DNA from: Terriglobia bacterium
GTDB lineage: Bacteria; Acidobacteriota; Terriglobia; JAIQFV01
DNA length: 36,869 nt
Assembly (NCBI GenBank): GCA_028716525.1
Contig: JAQUPQ010000040.1
Location: forward strand, 1 to 36,869
Reading direction: 5' to 3'
In this document: piece by piece, positions 1 to 7,985 of the stretch
How positions within the stretch are numbered: the stretch's first letter is position 1
How the letters are laid out: every line of letters begins with the position of its first letter
Made by a program: the position numbers and the translations under genes
Notes under the pieces: generated by a model
The model's input: only the letters and a program-made list of their open reading frames with translations
Database searches by the model: none
What the model was told of the DNA's origin: nothing

Positions 1-928
1 AAAGCACCGGGAGCGATCGGGCATCGTGATGTTCAAGCACGATATAGGTTTCTTTCCCCGTTTCATGGCCAAAGCGTAGTTCGTCGTTCATCCCGCTGGA
101 AAAAACAATTTGTGGCAGATAGGCAATAACCTTTTCGCTGTTGATGCCGATCATCCACTCCAGGTCGCGGACGATGGTGTGATTGGAGATGGCTCGTTTG
201 TCCTCTTCGGTGAAATGGGGCGCGAGGTCGTGGCTGGAATCGATGGCTCCGGGATCAAATACCGTAAAGCGCTCCTTCAGAAATTCTACGAAGCCGCGGA
301 TCTTGGGCTTTTCTTCCTCCGGCAGATGGGTCATCGGATAACTGGCGTAGACAGCAGGCTTGAGGTCGAGGCATAACAAAATGTTTTTCAGGACTTCGGT
401 CTGGCTTTCCGGAACGACAAAATGCCGCACGCCGAAGATGCGCGCCAGCATGTTGGTGATATAAACCTCGAATTCCTGCCACTTCACAATGTCGGCGACG
501 GTGAGGTGCAGATATTTTCCGGGATGTCCCCGCAGGACGCGATTGATCTGTTGCGGACCCTGAATGATCGTGAGCATCAGGTCGGGACTTAACTGTTTGA
601 CGTCGTTGAACGACAATCCCTCCTTCAGTCCCGATCGCATGAGGAACGTGGCGTGGACATCGACCACATGCATTCGGGGTTGGGAGGCAACGCTCTTGTG
701 GATGCGTTCAAAGGCGGCGACGCGGAGGGCCGTCAGAGTGTCCTTGGGGGCGTTCAGAATGTTGCCGCTTTCCAGCGACATTCCGGACTCACGAACCAGT
801 TGCATGATTTCGTGGCCGACGTTATGAACGTCGAGGCGCTCGGCGCCGAGCTCTGTCTGCAAACGTCGCAGACAGTCGCTCGTGGAGGCGCCTGAAATTC
901 CAGTGACCAGAATTCTCGAAAACGGCAT
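1..928 (-). CDS. Adenylate-kinase-like P-loop protein, 3' end cut by window
   Basis: The frame is open from the ATG at 928 down to base 1, giving at least 309 residues with the C-terminus outside the window. The N-terminus reads ILVTGISGASTSD, then a VVDVHATF strand about 90 residues in and a SPDLMLTII strand about 30 residues later. This order resembles adenylate kinases of the archaeal AdkA type and related P-loop kinases. However, the Walker A position has ASTS where GK[ST] is expected, so the phosphate-binding lysine is missing. The second half (HLPEEEKPKIRGFVEFLKERFTVFDPGA) looks like a nucleotide- or nucleoside-processing protein, but I cannot name the family. It starts 7 bp after the stop of the isomerase gene, so it is probably the last or next gene of that operon. 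Function is unassigned; a regulatory or degenerate kinase is possible. Confidence 0.72.
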   Translation of the reverse strand, partial: MPFSRILVTGISGASTSDCLRRLQTELGAERLDVHNVGHEIMQLVRESGMSLESGNILNAPKDTLTALRVAAFERIHKSVASQPRMHVVDVHATFLMRSGLKEGLSFNDVKQLSPDLMLTIIQGPQQINRVLRGHPGKYLHLTVADIVKWQEFEVYITNMLARIFGVRHFVVPESQTEVLKNILLCLDLKPAVYASYPMTHLPEEEKPKIRGFVEFLKERFTVFDPGAIDSSHDLAPHFTEEDKRAISNHTIVRDLEWMIGINSEKVIAYLPQIVFSSGMNDELRFGHETGKETYIVLEHHDARSLPVL

Positions 929-935
929 GATGAAA

Positions 936-1988
936 CTACGGCTTCTTCGGCGGCGGTGTGGCGGTCGCCGGAGGGGTCGGTGTGGCGGTTGCAGGAGGAG
1001 CCGGCGGTGCCGGGGGCGGTCCGAAGAATTGCGCGTTGACGTCGACCTTGATGGAATTCTTCAGGCCGTCGAGTTGCTCTTTGACCTTGTCCTGCTTCAG
1101 CTTGGATTCAATTTCGGGCTTCACTTCCTCGAGCGTCCGCGTCTTTTTTTCGTCCACCTTGATAATGTGAAATCCAAATTGCGTCTTGATGGGGTGACTG
1201 ATATCGCCCGGGTTCATTGAGAAAGCGGCTTCCTCAAATTCTTTCACCATCTGGCCATGTCGGAAGGTTCCCAGTTCGCCTCCCTTGGCGGCGCTACCCT
1301 GATCGTACGATTCGGCTTTGGCAACGGCGGCAAAATCGGCGCCCGGCTGGGTGACCTGCGTGTAAATTTCGTCAGCCTTGGCTTTGGCTTCCTCGGGGGT
1401 CAGATCTTTCTTTCCCGCCGGCAAAGGTGCGGGACTGCCTTTGGCGCGAATCAAAATATGGCTGGCCTTGACCTCCTGATAATCTTTCACATGGGCGTCG
1501 TAATAATTCTTGATCTCGTCGTCGCTGATGCGGGTCTTTTCGTTCACATGTTGAACAAAGATCTGGGCCAGGGTCTGGTCCGTAAACAAGTTCAACCGCT
1601 GCTGGTTGGCGGGATCGTCCAGAAGTTTTTCTTTCTTGGCTTCGTCGGAAAAAATCATCAGCTGGGCGTAGACATCCACAAATTGGCGTTTTCCGGCCCC
1701 ACTGTAAAAAGCCTTGGCCTGTGGGGGAAGCAAATCCAGGATTTGGTTGAATTGCTCTGCGGTCAATTTGTGATCGCCCACGGTCAGGACAACCGTGTCC
1801 TTCGGAAACAATGCCGGCTCGGCGCGCGTGGCGCTCTGAAGGACGGGTGGCGTGGCGCCGGGTTTTGCGGCCGGAGCAGGAGCTGCCGGCTGGGGCGTTT
1901 GCGCAAAACTCAAACCGCAGGTCAGGACAAAAACCAGCAAAACGGTTCCGGCAGCCCACTTGACGTAATACGAAGACGGGTGAGACAT
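936..1988 (-). CDS. Exported peptidyl-prolyl cis-trans isomerase, SurA/PpiC (parvulin) type
   Basis: A 350-residue periplasmic or membrane-anchored folding helper. Residues 10-29 form a hydrophobic signal segment ending SFAQ, followed by an Ala/Pro-rich linker. Residues 64-165 resemble the SurA N-terminal chaperone domain (TVVLTVGDHKLTAEQF). Residues 173-280 are a parvulin domain with the typical KASHILI start, the GGELGTF core and the FGFHIIKV end. The last 27 residues are an unusual Pro/Ala/Thr tail (PPPAPPAPPATATPTPP). Parvulins isomerise prolyl peptide bonds and SurA proteins escort outer-membrane proteins, so a role in envelope protein folding is likely. It lies between the hydrolase gene (69 bp upstream) and the adenylate-kinase-like gene (7 bp downstream) on the same strand. 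The product class is firm; whether it is a SurA orthologue or a PrsA-like protein is open. Confidence 0.9.
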   Translation of the reverse strand: MSHPSSYYVKWAAGTVLLVFVLTCGLSFAQTPQPAAPAPAAKPGATPPVLQSATRAEPALFPKDTVVLTVGDHKLTAEQFNQILDLLPPQAKAFYSGAGKRQFVDVYAQLMIFSDEAKKEKLLDDPANQQRLNLFTDQTLAQIFVQHVNEKTRISDDEIKNYYDAHVKDYQEVKASHILIRAKGSPAPLPAGKKDLTPEEAKAKADEIYTQVTQPGADFAAVAKAESYDQGSAAKGGELGTFRHGQMVKEFEEAAFSMNPGDISHPIKTQFGFHIIKVDEKKTRTLEEVKPEIESKLKQDKVKEQLDGLKNSIKVDVNAQFFGPPPAPPAPPATATPTPPATATPPPKKP

Positions 1989-2057
1989 GGATTACTCCTC
2001 AAAACTTCAAATTTGCGACGCAACACTATATCTGAAACGCCTGTATTTTTCCAATCC

Positions 2058-2939
2058 TCAGCGGGGTTTGGCAGGGAGGGGCAGAGCACGACTCAGGCGC
2101 AGACTTTCATCCACAAATTCGCGGACGCGGTTTTCGAGCTTCACTCCGCCCACAGAAAAACATTCCAAATGCCCCGCGCCTTTAATGGGGACAAACCATT
2201 TGGGAGGTTGGGCAATAACGTACATGCGATACGCCATGTCATAGGGCACGATGTTATCCCGATCTCCCTGAATAATCAGTTTGGGAGCGCCCAGCTTTTG
2301 AATGAGATCGGCTGAATTCCATTGGTTGTTCAGGAAGTAATACACAAAGCGGGGAATGAAAGGATAAACCGTGTGTCCCATGTCGTAAAAGGAGCTCCAT
2401 GGGGATTCCAGAATCAGTCCGGCACAGGGATTGTCGGACGCCAACCGAATGGCCACAGCAGTTCCCAACGATTCTCCGAAAAGAATCAGGATGCGGGGGT
2501 CGGTTTGCTTTTTCTGGACGAGAAAATCATAAGCGCTTTGGGCATCCAGATACAACCCGCCCTCAGTGGGATGCCCCTCGCTCCGTCCATAGCCGCGGTA
2601 ATCGAGGGCCAGCACATTCCATCCCAGCTTTATGAATCGAGAGATGTTTGCGGGCTGGTCAAAAAGCGATCCCCCGTTTCCGTGAAATAGAATCAGCACC
2701 GGCGCCGGGCCGGCGGGCGGGGGAGAAGGGGTCATGTACCAGGCATCCAGGCGAATACCGTCCTGCGATTCCAGCCAATGCTGTTCCATTTGGGCTCCCG
2801 GAATAACCGGGGGCATTTCAGATGCAGCAATCCGGGTGGGATGAAAAACGAAGCGGTTTTCGACGAGGCGGAGAATCAAAATCAGCGCTGCAGCCACCAG
2901 CAGGAGTCGCGTCAGGATCGTGAAAACGGTTTTAGCCAC
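2058..2939 (-). CDS. Membrane-anchored alpha/beta hydrolase (BEM46/ABHD13-like)
   Basis: A 293-residue protein with one N-terminal membrane helix (about residues 5-24) and then an alpha/beta-hydrolase fold. The oxyanion-hole strand is LILFHGNGG (82-90). The nucleophile elbow is GESLGT with Ser157, the acid is most likely Asp228 in QGDRDNIVP, and the histidine is His257 in GAGH. The triad is complete. The arrangement of anchor, ENRFVFHPT, then hydrolase matches the BEM46/YfhR-like group, whose natural substrates are mostly unknown; esterase or thioesterase activity is plausible. It starts 15 bp after the small membrane-protein gene and is followed by the isomerase gene, so it probably belongs to one envelope-related operon. 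Confidence 0.88.
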   Translation of the reverse strand: MAKTVFTILTRLLLVAAALILILRLVENRFVFHPTRIAASEMPPVIPGAQMEQHWLESQDGIRLDAWYMTPSPPPAGPAPVLILFHGNGGSLFDQPANISRFIKLGWNVLALDYRGYGRSEGHPTEGGLYLDAQSAYDFLVQKKQTDPRILILFGESLGTAVAIRLASDNPCAGLILESPWSSFYDMGHTVYPFIPRFVYYFLNNQWNSADLIQKLGAPKLIIQGDRDNIVPYDMAYRMYVIAQPPKWFVPIKGAGHLECFSVGGVKLENRVREFVDESLRLSRALPLPAKPR

Positions 2940-2954
2940 GAACGCAGCTCTCCA

Positions 2955-3332
2955 TTAGGGGGCGAAGGAAAAGTGCTTGTCATCCTTGTTGACCACCAGA
3001 GCCACTTCCTTGTTGCCGTTCAGCTTCACGTGAACCAAAACGAAGCTTCCTCGGGAATGAGAGCTTTCTAATTCATAAGATGTGATCCGCCCGCCTGCAT
3101 AATAGCTGTTGGCGCCCCAATCGTCGATGAAGTCGTTGTACTTGTAACTGGGCGTGGGTTGCCACAGCCTGTAAGCCTCCTGATAATTTCCAGCAACCAC
3201 CAGCCCGAAGAATTGCTTGACCCGCATTTCTTCGAAGACATTGTAATAATGATATAACGGGGCAAACAGCAGAAGGAAAACGATGACGGCATACAGCATC
3301 ATGCGTCTGCGGCGGTCGGCGAAAAATGCCAT
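2955..3332 (-). CDS. Small membrane-anchored protein of unknown function
   Basis: 125 residues. After a basic start (MAFFADRRRR) there is one hydrophobic helix (about 11-28). The soluble part has NYQEAYRLWQPTPSYKYNDF followed by a beta-rich end (SFVLVHVKLNGNKEVALVV). This layout recalls small anchored domains with a cystatin/NTF2-like look, but I do not recognise the family. The ATG is supported by an AAAGGA ribosome-binding site 8-9 bases upstream. It is the first gene of the minus-strand cluster ending at base 1, with a TATGAT -10-like box (3365-3370) upstream. Function unknown. Confidence 0.75.
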   Translation of the reverse strand: MAFFADRRRRMMLYAVIVFLLLFAPLYHYYNVFEEMRVKQFFGLVVAGNYQEAYRLWQPTPSYKYNDFIDDWGANSYYAGGRITSYELESSHSRGSFVLVHVKLNGNKEVALVVNKDDKHFSFAP

Positions 3333-3449
3333 GAAGGGTTCCTTTCTCTCGAGGTGTCGTTTCTATCATACGGCGCAGGGCCGAAGGAATTCTAATAAAA
3401 TTTTGAGAGGGACTCATTTTCGACCTCGCGAGAGATCGCCAGGGCGCTC

Positions 3450-3545
3450 TTAACCGCAAAGAACACTAAGAAGGTGCAACGAGCGTCAAAGAGTACAGTC
3501 CACTCTTCGCGCGCTTTGCGAAAGCTCTGCGCTCTTTGCTGTTAA
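3450..3545. repeat. Imperfect 96-bp intergenic inverted repeat
   Basis: The ends TTAACCGCAAAGAAC (from 3450) and GCTCTTTGCTGTTAA (to 3545) are inverted copies differing at 2 of 15 bases. The middle holds further GCAAAG/CTTTGCG pieces (CGCGCTTTGCGAAAG around 3510-3524), so the RNA could fold into a long broken hairpin. It has no coding potential. It resembles dispersed palindromic intergenic units, but only one copy was seen here. Confidence 0.55.
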
Positions 3546-3610
3546 AGCCAGGTTGCGTCGCCGCCAAAATTTTGAAAGAGGAGTTGTGCCGCGACGGGCC
3601 GTGTTTTCGT

Positions 3611-3639
3611 TTGCCAAAGTGCATCGCCCTCGATAGACT
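3611..3639 (+). promoter_or_regulatory. Putative folD-coaE promoter
   Basis: TTGCCA at 3611-3616 (5 of 6 to the sigma-70 -35) and TAGACT at 3634-3639 (4 of 6 to the -10) are separated by exactly 17 bases, 30 bp upstream of the folD ATG. The match is moderate. Confidence 0.42.
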
Positions 3640-3669
3640 CACTTCGCTAACTTCCGGAAGGATGAATAC

Positions 3670-4590
3670 ATGTCCGCCCAGCTATTCGATGGCGCCAAAA
3701 TTGCCCAACAGATTTACGACGAACTGATGGTTGAAATCGAATCCTTGCGTCAGGCCAAACACCCGCCCGGCTTGGCCGCCGTGCTGGTGGGCGATAATCC
3801 GGCTTCCAGGATTTACGTGAATCGAAAAGTGGCGGCCTGCGCCCGCCTGAATGTGGTCAGCCGCAAAGTGGAATTGCCGCAATCGGCCGCGACCCGAGAC
3901 GTTCTGAGAGCCGTGGACGCGCTCAACGAAGACGATTCCATGGACGGTATCCTGGTGCAACTGCCTTTGCCCCCTCAAATCGACGAGAAGGAAATTCTGG
4001 CGCGTGTGCGACCCGATAAAGACGTCGATGGTCTGCATCCTTTGAATATCGGTGCGTTAGTGATGGGGACGCATCGCTGGGCTCCTTGCACTCCTTCGGG
4101 AGTCATGGAAATGCTGCGGCGATCCGGCGTGGAAGTCGCAGGCCGGCGAGCCGTGGTGTTGGGACGCAGCCGTTTGGTGGGACATCCGCTGGCGATTCTC
4201 CTGATGCACGCCAACGCCACGGTGACGATCTGCCATTCCAAAACCAGGAATCTGCCGGCCGTAAGCCGGGAGGCGGACTTGTTGGTCGCAGCCATCGGCC
4301 GACCGTTGATGATTACTGAGGAGTTTGTAAAGCCGGGCGCTACCGTCATCGACGTGGGGATTTCGAAAGTAACGGATGGCGAGACGGTCCGGAAGGTTTT
4401 TCATTCGGTGCCCGAGCGAATGAAGGAATTCGATGCCAAACAGTACGTGATCGTAGGCGATGTCAATCCGGTTTCGGTTGAAAAAGTCGCGGGCCGATTG
4501 TCCCCCGTGCCGGGAGGCGTCGGGCCCCTGACCATCGCCATGCTGATACACAACACCGTTCGGGCGGCCAAAATGCGCCACGGGGTGTAG
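3670..4590 (+). CDS. folD: Bifunctional methylenetetrahydrofolate dehydrogenase / methenyltetrahydrofolate cyclohydrolase
   Basis: A 306-residue cytosolic enzyme that interconverts 5,10-methylene-, 5,10-methenyl- and 10-formyl-tetrahydrofolate using NADP, supplying one-carbon units for purines and formyl-methionine. Signatures are all present: Tyr49/Lys53 of the active site in YVNRK, DGILVQLPLP (92-101), DVDGLHP (118-124), PCTPSG (139-144), the cofactor loop GRSRLVGHP (165-173) and PVPGGVGPLT (279-288). Length is slightly above the usual 280-300 because of an insert near RKVFHSVPERMKEFD (241-255). The chosen ATG has GGAAGG eight bases upstream. An upstream ATG at 3662 is in another frame. coaE follows after 47 bp on the same strand. 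Confidence 0.97.
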   Translation: MSAQLFDGAKIAQQIYDELMVEIESLRQAKHPPGLAAVLVGDNPASRIYVNRKVAACARLNVVSRKVELPQSAATRDVLRAVDALNEDDSMDGILVQLPLPPQIDEKEILARVRPDKDVDGLHPLNIGALVMGTHRWAPCTPSGVMEMLRRSGVEVAGRRAVVLGRSRLVGHPLAILLMHANATVTICHSKTRNLPAVSREADLLVAAIGRPLMITEEFVKPGATVIDVGISKVTDGETVRKVFHSVPERMKEFDAKQYVIVGDVNPVSVEKVAGRLSPVPGGVGPLTIAMLIHNTVRAAKMRHGV

Positions 4591-4637
4591 AAATTCAGGC
4601 CCGCACCCGGTCTCATTTCTTTATCGGATTACAGCAT

Positions 4638-5237
4638 ATGCATCGCATCGGTCTTACAGGAGGAATTGCCTGCGGAAAAACGACCGTATGTCGATTTTTC
4701 CAGGAGCGGGGCGCGGGAATTATTTCTGCGGATGAGGTGGCTCATAAAATCATTCTTCCGGACGGGGAAGCCTATTTCCGGATCGTCGAGGAGTTCGGTC
4801 GGGCCATCTTGAATGAAGACGGCACAATCAATCGATCCGCACTGGGAGTGGTGGTGTTTCAAAGCCCGGATTTGCGCCTCCAGCTGAATGGCATCACCCA
4901 TCCCATCATCATCCGGCGAACGACTGAAATGATGGATGAACTTGAACGGAAAGGCCGGTGTCAGGTCGCCATTGTTGACGCTGCTTTGATGGTGGAGTCC
5001 GGCAGTTACGAGCGGTTTGAAAAGCTGGTGGTGGTGTGGTGCGAAGAGAAATTTCAAATCGAACGCTTGCGGCGCCGTTCGGGTTTGACCGAGCTGGAGG
5101 CGCGTCAACGGATCGCCGCGCAGATGCCGGTTTCAGAGAAACGGAAGTTTGCGGATTTCGAAATCAATACCTCCGGGACCTTTCAAGAAACCGCCGCGCA
5201 AGTTGAAAACGTGTATCGACAAATCCTCTCCTCATAG
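4638..5237 (+). CDS. coaE: Dephospho-CoA kinase
   Basis: A 199-residue P-loop kinase that phosphorylates dephospho-CoA in the last step of coenzyme A synthesis. The Walker A motif GGIACGKT is at residues 8-15. ISADEVAHK (29-37) corresponds to the family DAD motif, with Ser in place of the first Asp. HPIIIRR marks the substrate region, and RIAAQMPVSEKRKFAD followed by INTSG gives the conserved C-terminal lid and end motif. Length is normal for the family (about 200). It probably shares a transcript with folD. Confidence 0.94.
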   Translation: MHRIGLTGGIACGKTTVCRFFQERGAGIISADEVAHKIILPDGEAYFRIVEEFGRAILNEDGTINRSALGVVVFQSPDLRLQLNGITHPIIIRRTTEMMDELERKGRCQVAIVDAALMVESGSYERFEKLVVVWCEEKFQIERLRRRSGLTELEARQRIAAQMPVSEKRKFADFEINTSGTFQETAAQVENVYRQILSS

Positions 5238-5244
5238 GATTTTC

Positions 5245-5263
5245 CCCTCCGAAGGATGGAGGG
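5245..5263. terminator. Weak hairpin between convergent genes
   Basis: CCCTCC (5245-5250) and GGAGGG (5258-5263) form a 6-bp stem with a 7-base loop between the ends of coaE and the convergent HAD gene. There is no good T-run on the plus strand, so it may be only a weak or factor-assisted terminator. Confidence 0.35.
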
Positions 5264-5271
5264 TTCCCGCC

Positions 5272-5964
5272 TCAAAAATGGTTTAACAGATCCGGAAATT
5301 TCTCGATGGTAATGAGCCGGTCGGAGTGTTCGAGAACGGGCACCTTTTCAAAATGCCAGGTGACGGGATGGGGGACATAGACGGCGCCCAATCCGGCGGC
5401 CAGAGCCGGATTGATATCGCTGCGGGGTGAATTGCCGATCATCCAGGTGTGTGCTTTGTCAAGCCCGAGGCTTTGCACCAGCTCTTCGTACACCGAGGGG
5501 TCCTTTTCCGCGACCACGTGTACGCCTTCAAAAAGGTGGGACAGATTGGATCGCTGCACCTTGCCGCGCTGTTCATCAGCGGCGCCCTTGGTGAGAAGAA
5601 AGAGCCGATGGCGGCCATGAAGCGTTTGGAGCGTGTCAGGAACGCCGGGAAGAAAATCGATCTCGAAATCCGACAGGGCCGGGCCGAAATCGTGAATTTG
5701 ATCCAGCGTGTCTTCCAGCGGGTCGCGATCTGCAGCAAAGTGCCGGTAGGTTTCTTTCAACGAACGCACGAAATTTTCACTGCCGTAGCCATGCAGCCGG
5801 ATGTTCTTTCTTTCCGTATCGTCAATATACTTCTCCACCTCGGCGCGCGGGACGCCCAAGGCGTCTGTCAGACCAAGAAATGTTTCGCGGATCTGCTCGT
5901 AGTAAATGTTGTTCTCCCACAACGTATCGTCCGCATCAAAGATGAGATTCTGGCGAGTGTGCAT
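5272..5964 (-). CDS. HAD-superfamily hydrolase (phosphatase-like)
   Basis: 230 residues. Motif I is FDADDTLW with nucleophile Asp10 and acid Asp12. Motif II is LLTKG in the middle of the protein, the motif III lysine is in VAEKDPS, and motif IV is GNSPRSD. A helical cap lies between motifs I and II (about residues 20-100). All catalytic positions are present, so a working phosphatase on a small phosphorylated molecule is likely. The substrate cannot be read from the sequence. It starts 34 bp after the end of a second HAD gene, so the two are probably co-transcribed. The ribosome-binding site is weak. Confidence 0.9.
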   Translation of the reverse strand: MHTRQNLIFDADDTLWENNIYYEQIRETFLGLTDALGVPRAEVEKYIDDTERKNIRLHGYGSENFVRSLKETYRHFAADRDPLEDTLDQIHDFGPALSDFEIDFLPGVPDTLQTLHGRHRLFLLTKGAADEQRGKVQRSNLSHLFEGVHVVAEKDPSVYEELVQSLGLDKAHTWMIGNSPRSDINPALAAGLGAVYVPHPVTWHFEKVPVLEHSDRLITIEKFPDLLNHF

Positions 5965-5998
5965 AGGAACCTATCTCAAAAATCCGCCGCGCCGATGT

Positions 5999-6628
5999 TC
6001 AACTCCAAGCGACGCCCAAGCGTCTAAACTCCTGAAGTAAGTCTTCTTTCCCCTTGAACGTGACCGTCGTCCAGCCCAAAGAAGCGCCCGCTTCCGCGTA
6101 AGCGGCGATGTCGTCAACATAGAGGATGCGATCCGCTGGAGCCTGAGCCGCGTGAGAAGCCGCTTCATAGATCTTGAGATCCGGCTTCATGGCGCCGACC
6201 TCAAACGAAAAAACCCGGGCATCGAATTTCTCCAACACCGGAAAGCGCTCTTTCAAAAAGGCCGCATGAAACGGATCGGTGTTCGAAAGCAGCAGTAAGC
6301 GGTGGTGCTTCTTCAAACGGTCAATGAAATCCGTTTCCAGGATCAGGTCGCTTTGGAAGATGTCGGACCAGGCCTCCACAAATTCCTCGAAGCTGACACG
6401 AAGTTCCAACAGCTTCTGCATTTCTTCGACAAACGACTCCGAGGCCAGAGAGCCGGATTCGTAGCGGTGAACCAGGTCGGTATTCTTCAAGCGCCCGGCG
6501 ATTTCGGGAACGGATAGCGGCGTCCTTCCTTCAAGCTTCTTCATCGCCCGCATCCAATCGAAATCGATGACGACCTTGCCTAAATCAAAGATGAGGGTAT
6601 CAAAACGCGAGGAAGAGTTGGGTTTCAT
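5999..6628 (-). CDS. HAD-superfamily hydrolase, YihX-like
   Basis: About 209 residues from the ATG at 6628. A TTG at 6676 would add 16 residues with no family character (MNAADPDSNCRHHEF), so I prefer the internal ATG, although neither start has a clear ribosome-binding site. Motif I is FDLGKVVIDFDW with nucleophile Asp15 and Gly where many HADs have the second Asp; DLG is typical of the YihX/epoxide-hydrolase-N group. Motif II is LLSNTD, the lysine motif is KPDLKIYEAA and motif IV is YVDDIAAY. E. coli YihX acts on glucose-1-phosphate, but substrate transfer across this group is unsafe. It lies upstream of, and is probably co-transcribed with, the other HAD gene. Confidence 0.88.
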   Translation of the reverse strand: MKPNSSSRFDTLIFDLGKVVIDFDWMRAMKKLEGRTPLSVPEIAGRLKNTDLVHRYESGSLASESFVEEMQKLLELRVSFEEFVEAWSDIFQSDLILETDFIDRLKKHHRLLLLSNTDPFHAAFLKERFPVLEKFDARVFSFEVGAMKPDLKIYEAASHAAQAPADRILYVDDIAAYAEAGASLGWTTVTFKGKEDLLQEFRRLGVAWS

Positions 6629-7280
6629 CAAGAATTCATGGTGCCGACAATTCGAATCCGGGTCGGCGGCATTCAATTGTATAAAACGCCATCATAACAG
6701 AGGCGATCTGATTTGAGAATGGGAGCGTCCATTCGTGGGTGACTAATTTTGAATTAAATTGCAGTTGCTCATGGGTCTTGGCCGCACCCAGGAGCATGAA
6801 AATGATGAGACCCGATTCGGCTAGACCCGGAGGGCTGGTTAGAGGGTAGCCCGCCCGCAGGGCGGGGCATTTCCCATCGCGATGCGGAAATCATGCGGTG
6901 CAGGACGAATTTTGAATTTCGGTTTGCAAACACCGCAGCCTTCGTCCCGACGAATCGGGACTCGGCTGCGCTGCCCAAACGACCTTTGCTCAGGTAGCCC
7001 CACCCGCCGCTATTCCCGCTTTGCGGGAGAGCAAGGGTGGGGTAGGGTGTAGGACCGTATCGCCCAACCCCGTCAGGAGCGACAAATAATCGCCGGCATA
7101 AAGAGCTGCCCTGCCCCGATGCATCGGGGCGAGCGCTACCAAAGCTATCTGCGGAACAGAGAAGACGTCGAGTGTGTCAAGAATGAGAAACTACTCTCGG
7201 CGTTCTTTTTGTTTAAAGGGTCACCTGGGATTTCACTTGAACTTGATAATGAGCCACAACCTTCGATGTTCTGAAAAGGA
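6629..7280. other. Gene-free 650-bp spacer packed with perfect hairpins
   Basis: No convincing gene. Stems seen: CCCGCCC/GGGCGGG at 6850-6866; a two-part stem at 6935-6969 (GCAGCC..GGCTGC outside GTCCCGA..TCGGGAC); CCCCACCC/GGGTGGGG at 6998-7042 enclosing TCCCGC/GCGGGA; and an 18-bp perfect palindrome GCCCCGATGCATCGGGGC at 7113-7130. Most of this lies between two diverged inverted ends (6739 and 7197; see the repeat entry). A 69-codon minus frame at 6769-6978 crosses several hairpins and looks like chance. Confidence 0.65.
6739..7197. repeat. Possible decayed inverted-repeat element
   Basis: The left end GTGACTAATTTTGAAT (6739-6754) and, on the other strand, the right end GAGAGTAGTTTCTCATTCTT (7178-7197) both resemble the arms of the clear element at 12557-12710: 15 of 16 for the left and about 18 of 22 for the right. 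The two ends match each other less well. The interior is non-coding hairpins. It could be an old non-autonomous element with nested palindromes, or a coincidence of AT-rich ends. The boundaries are approximate. Confidence 0.35.
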
Positions 7281-7985
7281 TCACGCTTTGAGGGATGCGG
7301 CGATTTCGAGAAAGGCTTGAAGCGGGTCGGGGGCTTCTAAAATCGGTCGGCCGATGACTAGAAAATCGGCGCCGGCTTCAATGGCCGCTTGGGGTGTAGC
7401 CACGCGAGCTTGATCGTCGTGGTACCCGTCATAAGGGCGGATTCCAGGGGTGACGATCAAAAAATCCTTTCCGCAGGTCTTGCGAATGGAGTGAACTTCC
7501 AGCGGCGAGGCGACCACGCCGTCCAGTCCCGCCTGTTGTGCCAGACACGCCAGTCGAATGACCTGCTCCGGAATCGGATGGGCATATCCGATTTCGGCGG
7601 CGTCCGGATTGGCCAGGCTGGTCAGCATGGTGACGGCAAGCAAACGGGGCCGTTCACCGGCTGATGCTTTATTGAGGCTTTCCACCGCAGCACGCATCAT
7701 TGCCGCTCCGCCCGACGCATGAACATTGATCATCGACACTTTCAGATGGGCCGCCGCGGCCACGGCATGAGCCACAGTTTGTGGAATGTCATGAAATTTC
7801 AGATCCAGAAAAACCTGGGCGCCCTGTTCCACAATGTGTCGAATGACACCGGGCCCGGCCGCAGTAAATAATTGGCTGCCGACCTTGAAATAATTGGCCG
7901 CAGGTCGCAGCTTGGCGACCAGCGCGAGAGCCAGCGATTCGGAATCGGTGTCGAGCGCAACAATCAGGCGATCGCGAGAAGTCAT
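7281..7985 (-). CDS. pyrF: Orotidine 5'-phosphate decarboxylase
   Basis: 234 residues from the ATG at 7985, the normal length for the subclass 1 enzyme. It decarboxylates OMP to UMP in pyrimidine synthesis. Visible motifs: LIVALDTD with Asp12, FKVG with Lys34, the catalytic core DLKFHD (Asp61, Lys63, Asp66) followed by IPQTV, NVHASGG, TPGIRP and the phosphate-binding IGRPI. The frame stays open upstream to 8471, but that extension (160 residues) has no family match, runs through the divergent promoter region and overlaps the opposite gene, so it is not used. No strong ribosome-binding site is visible before 7985. Confidence 0.95.
   Translation of the reverse strand: MTSRDRLIVALDTDSESLALALVAKLRPAANYFKVGSQLFTAAGPGVIRHIVEQGAQVFLDLKFHDIPQTVAHAVAAAAHLKVSMINVHASGGAAMMRAAVESLNKASAGERPRLLAVTMLTSLANPDAAEIGYAHPIPEQVIRLACLAQQAGLDGVVASPLEVHSIRKTCGKDFLIVTPGIRPYDGYHDDQARVATPQAAIEAGADFLVIGRPILEAPDPLQAFLEIAASLKA

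Larger units (their letters stand above)
3333..3669. other. Divergent intergenic region with promoters and a 96-bp inverted repeat
   Basis: This 337-bp stretch separates the minus-strand cluster from folD. It contains a minus-strand TATGAT box at 3365-3370 without a convincing -35, an imperfect inverted repeat at 3450-3545, and a plausible folD promoter at 3611-3639. A 63-codon frame starting at 3536 overlaps the folD start in another frame and has no family character, so I do not call it a gene. Confidence 0.6.

Noticed and set aside
1257-2315. A 352-codon plus-strand frame
   Set aside because: It lies opposite the isomerase and hydrolase genes, which show clear protein families, and has no family character itself.
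6629-7280. Possible CRISPR or tandem-repeat array
   Set aside because: The palindromes differ in sequence and spacing; there are no regular direct repeats or spacers.
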